From NCBI RefSeq assembly GCF_016859285.1, contig NC_053414.1, forward strand, positions 1,226,517-1,290,516: DNA of 64,000 nt, read 5' to 3'. Shown in pieces: positions 54,190 through 64,000 of the stretch. The notes beneath the pieces are model-generated. The model searched no databases, was not told the DNA's origin, and was given only the letters and a program-made list of their open reading frames with translations. Each line of letters starts with the position of its first letter. The stretch's first letter is position 1. The position numbers and the translations under genes are program-made. Source of the DNA: Xiphias gladius (Eukaryota; Chordata; Actinopteri; Istiophoriformes; Xiphiidae).

Positions 54190-55860
54190 CCAGTCCCGGG
54201 TCGAGACCGACAAGTCCCGGGTCGAGACCGACCAATCCCAGGTCGAGACCAACAAGTGCCAGAGCCCAGAGCAACAAGTCCCAGAGCCCAGAGCAACAAG
54301 TCCCAGGACAAGAAAAACAAGTCCCAGGTCAAGACCAACAAGTCCAGAGTACAGATCAACAAGTCCCAGTGTCCAGACCAACAAGTCCAGAGCCCAGACC
54401 AACAAGTCCCAGGTCAAGACCAACAAGTCCCAGGTCAAGACCAACAAGTCCAGAGTACAGATCAACAAGTCCCAGGTCAAGACCAACAAGTCCAGAGTAC
54501 AGATCAACAAGTCCCAGGTCGAGACCAACAAGTCCAGAGTACAGATCAACAAGTCCAGAGTACAGATCAACAAGTCCCAGGTCAAGACCAACAAGTCCAG
54601 AGTACAGATCAACAAGTCCCAGGTCAAGATCAACAAGTCCCAGGTCAAGACCAACAAGTGCAAGGTCAAGACCAACAAGTCCCAGGTCGAGACCAGCAAG
54701 TCCCAGGTCGAGACCAGCAAGTCCCAGAGTCCAGAGCGACAAGTCCCAGAGTCCAGAGCGACAAGTCCCATGTCAAGACCGACAAGTCCCATGTCAAGAC
54801 CAACAAGTCCAGAGTACAGATCAACAAGTCCCATGTCAAGACCAACAAGTCCAGAGTACAGACCAACAAGTCCCATGTCAAGACCAACAAGTCCCATGTC
54901 AAGACCAACAAGTCCCATGTCAAGACCAACAAGTCCAGAGCCCAGACCAACAAGTCCCAGGTCAAGACCAACAAGTCCAGAGCCCAGACCAACAAGTCCC
55001 AGGTCAAGACCAACAAGTCCAGAGCCCAGACCAACAAGTCCCAGGTCAAGACCAACAAGTCCAGAGTACAGATCAACAAGTCCCAGGTCAAGACCAACAA
55101 GTCCAGAGTACAGATCAACAAGTCCCAGGTCAAGACCAACAAGTCCAGAGTACAGATCAACAAGTCCCAGGTCGAGACCAGCAAGTCCCAGGTCAAGACC
55201 GACAAGTCCCAGGTCAAGAACAACAAGTCCCAGAGTCCAGAGCGACAAGTCCCATGTCAAGACCAACAAGTCCCATGTCAAGACCAACAAGTCCCATGTC
55301 AAGACCAACAAGTCCAGAGTACAGATCAACAAGTCCCATGTCAAGACCAACAAGTCCCATGTCAAGACCAACAAGTCCAGAGTACAGACCAACAAGTCCA
55401 GAGTACAGATCAACAAGTCCAGAGTACAGATCAACAAGTCCCAGGTCGAGACCAGCAAGTCCCAGGTCAAGACCGACAAGTCCCAGGTCAAGAACAACAA
55501 GTCCCGAGTACAGACCGACAAGTCCCATGTCAAGACCAACAAGTCCCATGTCAAGACCAACAAGTCCAGAGTACAGATCAACAAGTCCCATGTCAAGACC
55601 AACAAGTCCAGAGTACAGACCAACAAGTCCCATGTCAAGACCAACAAGTCCAGAGTACAGACCAACAAGTCCAGAGTACAGACCAACAAGTCCCATGTCA
55701 AGACCAACAAGTCCAGAGTACAGACCAACAAGTCCCATGTCAAGACCAACAAGTCCAGAGTACAGACCAACAAGTCCAGAGTACAGACCAACAAGTCCAG
55801 AGTACAGACCAACAAGTCCAGAGTACAGACCAACAAGTCCCAGGTCGAGACCAGCAAGTC
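54190..55860. repeat. 21-bp minisatellite, about 80 units
   Basis: Four main unit types, all 21 bases and all ending in CAACAAGTC: CCAGGTCAAGACCAACAAGTC with its first base merged, and CAGAGTACAGAT-, CCATGTCAAGAC- and CAGAGCCCAGAC- headed forms. Since 21 is a multiple of three and no stop occurs in the units, three plus frames and at least two minus frames stay open for 380-617 codons. It lies between ttc19 and the zinc-finger gene. The 617-residue Gln/Val/Asp and Ser/Pro/Arg frames lack any recognisable domain. Confidence 0.95.
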
Positions 55861-56419
55861 CAAATTGTTTGTGCTTGGTGAGAAAATCAAGTCATTCACA
55901 GTAAAAAAACTAAACATCCCGAGTCCTTAGTGTTAAAGTCAAAGTCCAGATGCAAGTTTGTTTATTTTTCTTTCGTTATTTTATCAAGTCGAGCCATCGG
56001 GTTTTGTCCAGGTCACATGACTCGAGTCCACAACCCTGTAATGGACTCAGTGTAGGTGAGTTCATGTTCAAAAACTGCATTTATATTCGGGATTTTATAT
56101 TTTCTTAACCTCACCACACTAATCAACTGTTTAAGTCTATTTCGTGATAAAGTCTCCACTTGGTTGGAACCGAACATGTGAACCTCAGAGAGCTGGACCG
56201 CAAACTTTAAGCCAGAAGCTGAACAAGCCGTGTGATACCTGTGTCTCTCAGTAAGACACACGGTGACCTCTGACCTCTGACTCACATGAACTGTAACGTC
56301 ATGAAACTAACAAACGTGGATTAAAAAGAAACCTGGTTCAGCTCTGCACTTTCAGCCCATAAAGTTACAAAGTGCTTCATACATGTTTATTTTAATAGAC
56401 CTGCCACACACGTTTGTCT

Positions 56420-56575
56420 TTCTATACTTGTGAGGACCCTCATTCATATCATGCATGCCGTAGCCCCTACCACCTAACATATCCCTGGTTCTAACCTGAA
56501 CCTTAAAATACACATCTGAAACAGTGAGGACCGGACAAAATGTCCTCACTACCATGGTTTCAAAATGAAAGTGGT
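56420..56575. repeat. 'TTGTGAGGACC' teleost dispersed repeat
   Basis: ATACTTGTGAGGACCCTCAT, then TAACCTGAACCTTAAAATA and GAGGACCGGACAAAATGTCC. Related to 17405-17560 and, inverted, 39500-39620. The remaining spacer up to 57460 shows no gene. Confidence 0.5.
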
Positions 56576-57464
56576 CCACACGCACATACACACCGATGTC
56601 CGTCTTAGTATCTGACTCATGAAAACAGAGTGAACAAAGTGACTGAACAAAAAAGTCTGGACTGTTCCTTTAACCTCAAACCGATTCGGGTCCAAACACC
56701 TGAAGTTCTTCTTCCAGTCATTTTTCTTTGTGTGATTTATTGTCTTTAAAATGTGACGTCTATTTGTCTGTTCAGTTCTTTCGGACATAATAACGCTGAG
56801 CAGCAGAATCAATTCAAGGTTTCTTAGTGTTAAGTCTCAGTGTTGTTCCTTTATACCGAGCGTTTAATGTTAAAACAGCTTTTTAAGAAACATTTGAGAC
56901 AAGCTGATGGGGACAGACGGAGTGATGGAGAGCAGCTGGGAGGAGGAGAAGTGTTAAAGCATTTATATCATTTCATGTTCTGTAAAAAAAAGAAAGGTAA
57001 TGTTAAATGACACAAAATAAAACTATTCCGACTGTGAACATCAACAATTAAAAAGTGATCATCAGCCAGCTGTGCACATCCTAAAACTGGTCCGTCGGTC
57101 CAAAGACTTAACTTTCAAAACAAGTTCTTCATGTTTGTGCGAGCAGTTTTTTTTAAAATTAGCGTCTTAGTCGCTCATCAGCTGACTTCAGAAAAAAATA
57201 CACAAAACGGCAAAGTAAATTGTTCCGTGGAAGCAGCTTTGGGTTTTAAAATCCACAAACACTTTGGAAAGAGAAAAACCTGTAACTGCTGACAGAAAGC
57301 TCTCGTGTTTGTTAAATGAGCAGCAGCAAGACTTTCTATCCCAACCAGATGTATCTACCTACCACTGGATCACTGTGATACTGAAGAAAACTCAAAAACC
57401 TGATGATTCTGAAGGAAGTGCTGCAGCCTCTTTTTCCTCTGATTTCTAAGTGGATTTCTGGAGC

Positions 57465-57470
57465 TTTATT
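57465..57470 (-). other. Poly(A) signal AATAAA of the zinc-finger gene
   Basis: AATAAA on the minus strand about 155 bases after the stop codon of the finger exon, within AGAATAAAGCTCC. Usage is inferred. Confidence 0.55.
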
Positions 57471-57623
57471 CTGGAGGGACATCAGAGATGATGATGTCCT
57501 CAGGAAGTGGAAGTCACGCTGAATCACATGTGTCAACATGTGCTTCACGTCTCTGTCAGATGTGTTTTCAGGCAACCAGAAGGTGTTTCTGGGCAGTCAC
57601 AGTTTGTGCCTCCCGACAGAAGT

Positions 57624-58963
57624 TCACTCGGCCGGCCGGTGGTCGGTGAACCTCTTCAGGTGGTAGCGCAGCACTCCTTTGGTTTTAAAGGTCTTGCCAC
57701 AGCTGCAGGCGTGCGGCCGCTCACCGGTGTGGTCGAGCTGGTGGACTCGTAGCAGCGAGCTGGTGAAGAAGAACTCTCCGCAGGTGATGCAGTAGTGGCT
57801 CTTCTCTCCAGTGTGTTTGGATCTCTGGTGGCTCAGCAGCGAGCCCGATGTGATGAAGGTCTGACCGCAGTCCTGGCAGCTGAACGGACGCTCGCCGGTG
57901 TGGATCCTCTCGTGGGCCCTCCAGGAGTTATGGTAAGAGAAGGACTTCTCGCAGTATGAGCACTGGTAGCGCTTCTCCTTGGTGTGGCTCAGCCGGTGCA
58001 TCTTCAGGTAGTGGGCGATGGTGAAGCTCTTCCCGCAGTCATCGCAGGTGAACGGCTTCTCGCCCACATGGAACAGTGTGATGTGGGATCTCAGGTGGGA
58101 CGACTGGGTGAATCTCTTGCCGCAGGTGGTGCAGAGGAACGGCCGCTCTCCAGTGTGGGTGACCATATGAGACTTGAGGTGGGGGGACTGAGTGAACCTC
58201 TTCCCGCACTCTGTGCATTTGTAGGGCTTCAGTCCAGTGTGGGTGCGGTTGTGCAGTTTCAGACCTTGCAGGCTGGAGAAACACTTGCCGCACTCGGTGC
58301 AGTGGTAGGCCTTCAGGTCCTCGTGGGTCCTCTGGTGGCAGTGCAGGCCGCTCTGCAGCTTGAAGCCTTTGCCGCAGGTGGGGCATTTATGTGGCTTCCT
58401 GTTGGAGTGAGTCACCTGGTGGAGCTTCAGACTCTGAGGGTTGCTAAAGGTCTTCATGCATTTAGAGCAGGGCAGCAGCTTCTGGCTCTTGTGCGACTTG
58501 CGGTGGAAGTTGAAGCCCTGGTAAGAGACGAACATCTTGTCGCAGACTTTGCAGTGGTAGCATTTCTCACCCTTGTGCACCTCCAGGTGCTCGGTGAGCT
58601 CATCCTGTTCGTTGAAGCCGTCCCCGCAGAACCAGCACTTGAAGGGTTTGGTCCCGGAGTGTGTCCGGTGGTGGGTCTTCCAGTCCCTCTTCAGAGCGAA
58701 GGTCTTGTCGCAGTACGAGCACTGGTAGGGCTCCTTGCGGTCGTGGATCTGCTGGTGGATGACGAGGCTCATCAGGGTCGGATAGGTCTTCCCACACTGC
58801 CAGCACTCGTTGGGCTTCAGACCTCGGTGGATCCTCAGGTGAGCCTCCAAGTGAGACTTCTTATAGAAACCTTTCTTACACTCAGAGCAGTAGACCATCT
58901 TCCTGCCGGTGTTCGTCGGGCGGTGGTGCCTCAGTCTCTGGTTACAGAGCTGAGGGTGATCGT
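57624..58963 (-). CDS. C2H2 zinc-finger protein, terminal exon with 15 fingers
   Basis: One exon after acceptor CTCCAACAG (58964-58972). It encodes a short basic leader ([20 protein letters not shown]) and fifteen consecutive C2H2 fingers, from [20 protein letters not shown] to [17 protein letters not shown], and stops at RPAE-TGA. Linkers late in the array are of the TGERPF/TGEKSH type; earlier ones are less regular (HDRKEPY, HSGTKPF, HTGLKPY). Fingers 9 and 10 share [20 protein letters not shown]. Fingers 10 and 13 have four residues between the His pair. The last finger has only one residue between its Cys pair. Such proteins bind DNA in the nucleus; target and orthologue are unknown. Confidence 0.92.
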
Positions 58964-59339
58964 CTGTTGGAGAGGAGAGGTCAGAGGTCAACTTAAAGCC
59001 CCTTTTAGAAGTGGTTGCATGTTACTTTGTGACGATAATTACATTAAGAGATAGGGCTGGGCACTGGGCAGGTGCCGACACAACCACTGAGTTATGAAGC
59101 TGCCACGATTAATTGTTTAATAGATTGACAGAAAATGAACCAGCAACTATCTTCATAATGGATCAATATCTTTGGGTTTCGGACCGTTGGTTGGACAACC
59201 CGTTAGGTGCAGTCTTACAGATTTTGTTACCAATACCGAAACAATATTTTCTTAAATCCCTACACTGAGGATTTTCAAATATATACTGGTGGAGATTCAG
59301 CATTAACAGGAGTTTACACTGTTTTTTTCTAACCCTCTA

Positions 59340-59840
59340 CTTAGTATTTTCCAGTTTGGGTGCAGTAGTTGGGACGGCTGTCCTTGTGACGGCTGTAGCA
59401 GCACCACCTGACTGCGGTCTTTCCCTTCAGACCCTCATGTGGCTCAGCAGTGGCTGCAGACGGCAGCAGGTCCCTCGATACCAACACGCTGCTATGTACC
59501 TTAGCAAACGGCATTTTACAGAGAGAGCTATTCTATCTACACACTCGGATCCGATAGGTCCGGCTTCGGGCCTTACTGGGCAGGGCTCCGAACTGCGACC
59601 AGTTTTGGTGAAAGCGCTACTACATTGTCTAACTAGGAGCACCAGAGCTCCCACTGGAAAAACTTAGTCTGGAGTCCTGCTGAGTCTGGAGCCAACGGCT
59701 GGAAGTGATACGGGTCGGGACCGCCATGGTACTCCGCCACGCTAGTATCCACCTCAGGAGATTCTGCAGGGGAAAAGACCTCCGGCCCCAAAGCCCGCTA
59801 GCACGGGTGCCTTGTGGTCACAAGTCCTGCTTCCTCCCTC
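59340..59840. other. GC-rich intronic segment of unknown origin
   Basis: About 500 bases in the intron before the finger exon, clearly richer in GC and CpG than its surroundings (GATCCGATAGGTCCGGCTTC, ACGGGTCGGGACCGCCATGG). No open frame of a known family, and no tRNA or SINE boxes could be assigned. It may be an old retroelement piece or a regulatory island. Confidence 0.4.
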
Positions 59841-59974
59841 CCACCATCTTTAATTTTGTCTTGACCAAAAGCAGCCGTAAAAGGAAGCAGAATGAATTAA
59901 TTTTGATGATTAGTTGTTGTTACTAATCAAATGTTCGATAAACATAAATGCTTAAATTCTGTTCAGATTCTTAC

Positions 59975-61971
59975 AAAGAGACAGGAAGTCCCGCCCCTCC
60001 AGCCACACCCTGCAGTCGGTCAGTTTGACGGACAGCTTCTTGAGGACGGGATACGACTGGATCTCCACGTCTCCGTCTGGCTCCATTTTGATCCGAACAT
60101 TACCGAGTTCTTCAGCTGCTTCCTGAAATAAAAACGTTTCCGTCATCAGCTGCAGATCCGACTTTAATAAATCCAACCAACAGTCACTGTCATTAATCAC
60201 TCAGTTTATGAAACGTCCACGGCTCGGCCTGCGTTATATTAAACTATAGTCCTGAATGTAAAACTCTGAACATTTAGAAAGTTACTAGCAGAATATGTCA
60301 GCAGACTGCCCCCTAAGGGCAGAGAGCGGCAACTACAGAGGCACTGGTACTGGTTTTTAGCTCCGTTTTGTCCTTACTGCAAATTTAAACAGCTGTTTTC
60401 ATGGAAATGACACATTTGGCTGGTGAAACTATTTTTTAAAAACATTTCTGATTTCATTTAACAGATATGATAAAGTCAGATACCGGTTATAACTCAGTTT
60501 TGAGTTTTGCCTTTGTAGGGTTAAAGACTGATGAAGATTTTTATACGATTCATAAAAATGTTTTACCCCACTGCCCAATGAATTAATGAATTGTCTGTAA
60601 ACTAGCATGGGCTTCATCAATCATAAACAATCAATATGATCATTAACAGAAAAAAACTAGCGAGGACTTGTTTGTTCTGTATAAAATAACTATATCCTCT
60701 GAACAAACTCCTGATTGCTTTGTTGTTGTTGTTCTTCACCAACATCAAAAGCAGATTTTCTTTCAAAAATTCACTAAAACAAAAACCGATGAATGTCACA
60801 GATGTTCCATTTAGTTTGGGCTGTTGTGTCGTTGTAGGTTTCTAACTTCATATGTAGTCGATTCCCTTCTGATCTTTATACTCTGCGTGTTTGACCTTTT
60901 CTGGTTTTACTGACATCATGTGATTAGAAATTGTTGCTGCTTTGTTGCGGATCCCAGGACGACCAGAGACCACTTTGTGGATGAAGATCCAAATAAAGAA
61001 TAAATACAGTTATATAATTATTAGTCAGCTTTTGTAGACAAAGCACATCATTTTCTCATGGATCACCACAGATGTTCTGCGTGAACCAGCAACTAATTAA
61101 TCAAGAGGAAAAGAAAAAGCCCAGCAGATTAAACGGTGGTGCTGTGGCCCCAGTGACATGTCAGAAAACAGTGAAAAAGTCCACGGTGGCGTCTTCAAGT
61201 GTCTCGTTTTGTCCAAAACGCAAAGCTATTCAGTTATTCTGACAGCAAACAGAGAAACACACACATCTGGCACAATGGACACCGATGATCGACCGTGCTA
61301 TCAATGAATATTTTGTTTGTTTGAACATTGGACTAGTTTTCTTCAGAAATAATCATTTTAGAACAGTTACAATCATCATCTGTAAAATCTCACAACAGTC
61401 TGAATATTAGAGTGGGATCTGTAAATGCTCCTGGGGCTTCAGCAGAACCGCAGGCCTCCACCTGCAACACAAGCAGGGACAGAACCCGAACCAAACTCCG
61501 TTCAGAATCCCGTCCTTTTATTTGCTCTGTTCGGTGACAGAGACACAGACGCGGCAGATGACCACGTTTTGCTGGAATCAAATGACTGCAGATGACTCCT
61601 GGATTCGGCTGACACCACATTCAGACCGAACCCTGCAGTCCGGCTTCACCTGCTCGTCCTCAAACGAACCGGGGCGTTTAAGGATCTCTAACGTTTTAGT
61701 GAGGCAGAGTCCTGTTGTCCTGAGGCTGAATTAACCAGAGGACCGCAGTAATACCATCTGTCATCTCTGCTAGCGTGGACGGTTTGAGGACGGCACCGCT
61801 GCCGTTTCACTGCTGGATTTTTTGAATGGAGTTTGGTGGCAGGTTCGCTCCCCTCAGGTCTGGAGGCTAGCTCAGTTAGCTCAGCTCTGCTAACAGCTCC
61901 GCTCTGAAGGGCTGGGGAAAGACCAGCGGGTCGGTCGCTCTGTTTACCGGGGAAGCCGTGGCGGCATCCAT
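59975..61971 (-). CDS. 5' coding exons of the zinc-finger gene
   Basis: Exon 61948-61971 (ATG at 61971-61969, MDAATASP, donor GTAAAC) joins in phase 0 to exon 59975-60122 (148 nt, acceptor TATTTCAG, donor GTAAGA). That exon reads EAAEELGNVRIKMEPDGDVE, IQSYPVLKKLSVKLTDCRVW and LEGRDFLSL. It then joins in phase 1 to the finger exon (Tyr-Asp-His). The agreement of all phases is the main support. No KRAB, SCAN, ZAD or BTB domain is recognisable. IKME matches the SUMO-acceptor consensus. The first exon is short and less certain than the second. Confidence 0.7.
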
Positions 61972-62129
61972 CTCGCCGGTTCAGCCGCTAGATGAAAATC
62001 TGACGGTTTCGTTTTTAAAGTTGAGGGACTGTTGGGTCCAGGAGCTAACAGGAGCAACTTCTGCTGCTGCAGCCGTAGACTTCCGGGGAAAAGTTCAACA
62101 CCCCCCTCACACCAACGCTCTCTCTCTCT

Positions 62130-62133
62130 CTCA

Positions 62134-62160
<27 letters not shown>
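62130..62160. repeat. (CT)n(CA)n microsatellite
   Basis: CTCTCTCTCTCTCACTCACA followed by a CA run, just upstream of the zinc-finger start. Confidence 0.85.
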
Positions 62161-62164
<4 letters not shown>

Positions 62165-62317
62165 AAACAGTTTATGTCACCAAAGAGGAAAAATGCCATA
62201 AACCTGACAGAAGAGAGTGTTTTTCTTCAGGGGTTAGAAACTGGTTCGTTTCCAGCTTCGTCCTGCAGCAGAGGAAGAAAATGAAGCCTCGAAAGTTGAT
62301 GCAAACGGTTCCTGTCG

Positions 62318-62533
62318 ATGACCGACGAACCCTCGGAGCCGGAACCAGCTGAGGTACTACTCCCTCCGATTCACCTTTGGACCGACACTGTTACTGGTAA
62401 ACTGGTGTCAGACTGGGCAGAGGAAGACCGACTGGTGGGTCGGGGCTTCGTCCTGCAGCCAGACCGTGACCCAGAAACGTCAGGAGCGAGTCCGAAATTT
62501 AGATTCGGTGATTCCTGGTTTGATCTTTATTAG
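62318..62533 (+). CDS. Unrecognised short open reading frame
   Basis: 71 codons starting MTDEPSEPEPAEVLLPPIHL and ending FRFGDSWFDLY-TAG. Composition looks protein-like (no low complexity, mixed acidic and aromatic residues). It starts about 350 bases from the zinc-finger ATG in the opposite direction, so it could be a divergent transcript sharing that promoter. No family is recognised, and a chance frame is at least as likely. Confidence 0.2.
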   Translation: MTDEPSEPEPAEVLLPPIHLWTDTVTGKLVSDWAEEDRLVGRGFVLQPDRDPETSGASPKFRFGDSWFDLY

Positions 62534-62605
62534 TTATTTGTTCTGTGCTTTAATTTCAGAAACACTGAGACATTACACTAAGTACTGTAACACTTGTGAC
62601 TGGTT

Positions 62606-62692
62606 GTATGTATATATATAATACATATATATGTATATATATGTACACACACACACACATATATTTACACATATACACACATATAGAAAAGC
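62606..62692. repeat. (TA)n/(CA)n microsatellite
   Basis: ATATATATAATACATATATA, then GTATATATATGTACACACAC and further CACATATA runs. No gene recognised from here to the right edge. Confidence 0.85.
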
Positions 62693-63079
62693 TGACTTTT
62701 CAAATGTTCACGTCCTTTTTAAAGCAAATTCAAATGAATGCTGAGAAACGATCCTGCAGCAGGACAGTTTCATCTTTAATCATCCAGGTTTATCAAACAT
62801 TTACAGCTAATATTCCTCACTACTAAAAAGAAAAGGGCAGAATTGGTATCAACCCCCAAACTTACACTTTAAAATTACATTCATGTCTATTAACAATGAG
62901 AAATAAACCAAAATATTTTGGATATTTTGGTTTGATGAGATGATGCAGAACTTGTGCAAACTGGTTTCTGCAGGTTCGCCGAGTTAAAGACTTTTTAAAA
63001 TGACGCAGAATGTGTGTCATACTGGTCAAAGTATTAAAGTCTGATGAAAACCAGTAGGAATGATATGAATTATTTATTA

Positions 63080-63170
63080 TGTCACATTCCTAATGATATA
63101 GTTCATTTAATTAACACAACCTGAACTCTGATCAGTGGCAGAAAATGGATGAATTGAACCAATTGAAAAC
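63080..63170 (+). repeat. Short dispersed repeat (relative of 41895-41990)
   Basis: CCTAATGATATAGTTCATTT, then AATTAACACAACCT and CAGTGGCAGAAAATGGATGA, in the same order as at 41895-41990. Confidence 0.55.
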
Positions 63171-63514
63171 AGGAGTTCATGTAAGTTTAGTTGAGTCTCA
63201 ACTTGTCCACTGGGAGCTGCTGCTCAGTCACTGTGTTCATTACATTTAAGACCTTTTAATACTTTGAGGACTTTTCCAATGAGGGAGGAGAGTTCAGTGC
63301 TTCTTTCAGACGTGACGCGCTCTAACTGAACAGATTATTACCGTTTCCTCTGACAGTGCTGTTTATGATCCGACTGTCGTCTGAAGCTTTCACCTTTTCA
63401 TTTTCTCTGCAGCGTTTTTCCATTTACCATTCTAATATTTAATCTGTCTTATTCCGGTTCCTCTATTTACCTTCTATTTCATTTTAAATCCTTCTGGTGT
63501 TTTTTTTAATCTTG

Positions 63515-63585
63515 TCTTTAAGTTGTTTGTACCTCATCTAACGCACCTTGTTCAAAAGGTGCTGTACTAATAAACTCACCACTGT
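63515..63585 (+). mobile_element. LINE 3' tail remnant
   Basis: TTCAAAAGGTGCTGTACTAA then TAAACTCACC resembles the AAAGGTGCTATATAAATAAA end of fish LINEs. Past it, to 64000, no gene is recognised. TTTATT words near 63703-63712 could be a poly(A) signal of a minus-strand gene lying to the right. Confidence 0.4.
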
Positions 63586-64000
63586 TCTATGGACAATGAA
63601 GGATCTGTTTTCTCTATCAGGACAAGTCATCACATGCTCAAATAAATACAGAAAACTAAAGCAGAGTAAATAAACATACATTTGCAGAGGACGCAATAAG
63701 AGTGTTTATTTCTTTATCAAATATTGAAGACACAAGTAAGAACATGAATATGTTTATGTGACCCTCCCAACATGTCCAGGGCTGTAGGATCATGGAAAAA
63801 GCAGCACAAGAGTAGGTCTGTATTTAAGTAAAAACAAAGAAATATATTTCCACGCTGAGTTAAAGTTACATCAGGTTCCTGTGTGAAACTCAGTGTTTTC
63901 ATTCACAACCAGGCCTGTCTCCTGTGAGCACTGTACTGCTCTATATACCAACTGGCTTAGTAGATCTGTTTTCAGTCAAACCACATTTGGTGATTCAGAT

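Noticed and set aside
54028..55930. Open frames of 386-617 codons on both strands
   Set aside because: They follow the 21-bp minisatellite; opposite strands and several frames are open together, and the translations are pure repeats.
57984..59054. 356-codon plus-strand open frame
   Set aside because: It lies antisense to the zinc-finger exon and is open only because of the regular finger codons; no known family.
1..64000. Search for tRNA, rRNA, CRISPR, phage or bacterial-type operons
   Set aside because: None found. The only polymerase III-like boxes belong to SINEs, and gene structure is that of a vertebrate with introns.

Overview
This is eukaryotic DNA, most probably from a percomorph teleost fish. 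Coding sequence is split into many short exons with GT/AG junctions. The proteins read as vertebrate families (DNAJC5, SLC4A2/AE2, TTC19, a C2H2 zinc-finger protein). The space between exons is full of typical teleost repeats: a 'CAGTGGTGGAA' MITE-like family, tRNA-derived SINEs, L2-like LINE remnants, CA/GACA microsatellites and several minisatellites. There are no operons, ribosome-binding sites, CRISPR arrays or phage. Every gene recognised is on the minus strand, so transcripts run from high to low coordinates.

Layout: (1) 78-673, the first two coding exons of a cysteine-string-protein (dnajc5) gene, which continues off the left edge. (2) 674-5164, spacer with a 0.65 kb dispersed repeat and a GACAGGTA microsatellite. 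(3) 5165-28128, slc4a2 (anion exchanger 2) in 20 recognisable coding exons joined with consistent reading phase; the extreme 5' end was not found. Its introns hold an array of CAGGTAC motifs (9.2-10.2 kb), LINE reverse-transcriptase fragments, a SINE, an array of forkhead-like TGTAAACA motifs (19.2-19.5 kb) and a 2.85 kb pure-pyrimidine 24-bp array (20.2-23.04 kb). (4) 28.4-30.8 kb, a MITE-like element interrupted by a decayed non-LTR retrotransposon. (5) 30.8-43.8 kb, no gene recognised, only repeats and microsatellites. (6) 44164-52454, ttc19 in 11 coding exons (402 codons), with tandem repeats touching three of its splice sites. (7) 52.5-57.4 kb, spacer with another MITE copy and a 1.67 kb 21-bp minisatellite. 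(8) 57624-61971, a 15-finger C2H2 zinc-finger gene in three coding exons. (9) 62-64 kb, flanking sequence with one unrecognised short ORF.

The genes have unrelated jobs: a synaptic co-chaperone, a plasma-membrane chloride/bicarbonate exchanger, a mitochondrial complex III maintenance factor and a probable transcription regulator. Nothing suggests they act as one system. The long open frames at 20-23 kb, 44.6-46.8 kb and 54-56 kb come from tandem repeats and are probably not genes. The most interesting signal is the way tandem arrays abut or imitate splice sites: the ttc19 exon-9 donor appears to have been amplified into a roughly 90-copy minisatellite, and a CAG|GTAC array lies just downstream of a GTCAGT donor in slc4a2.
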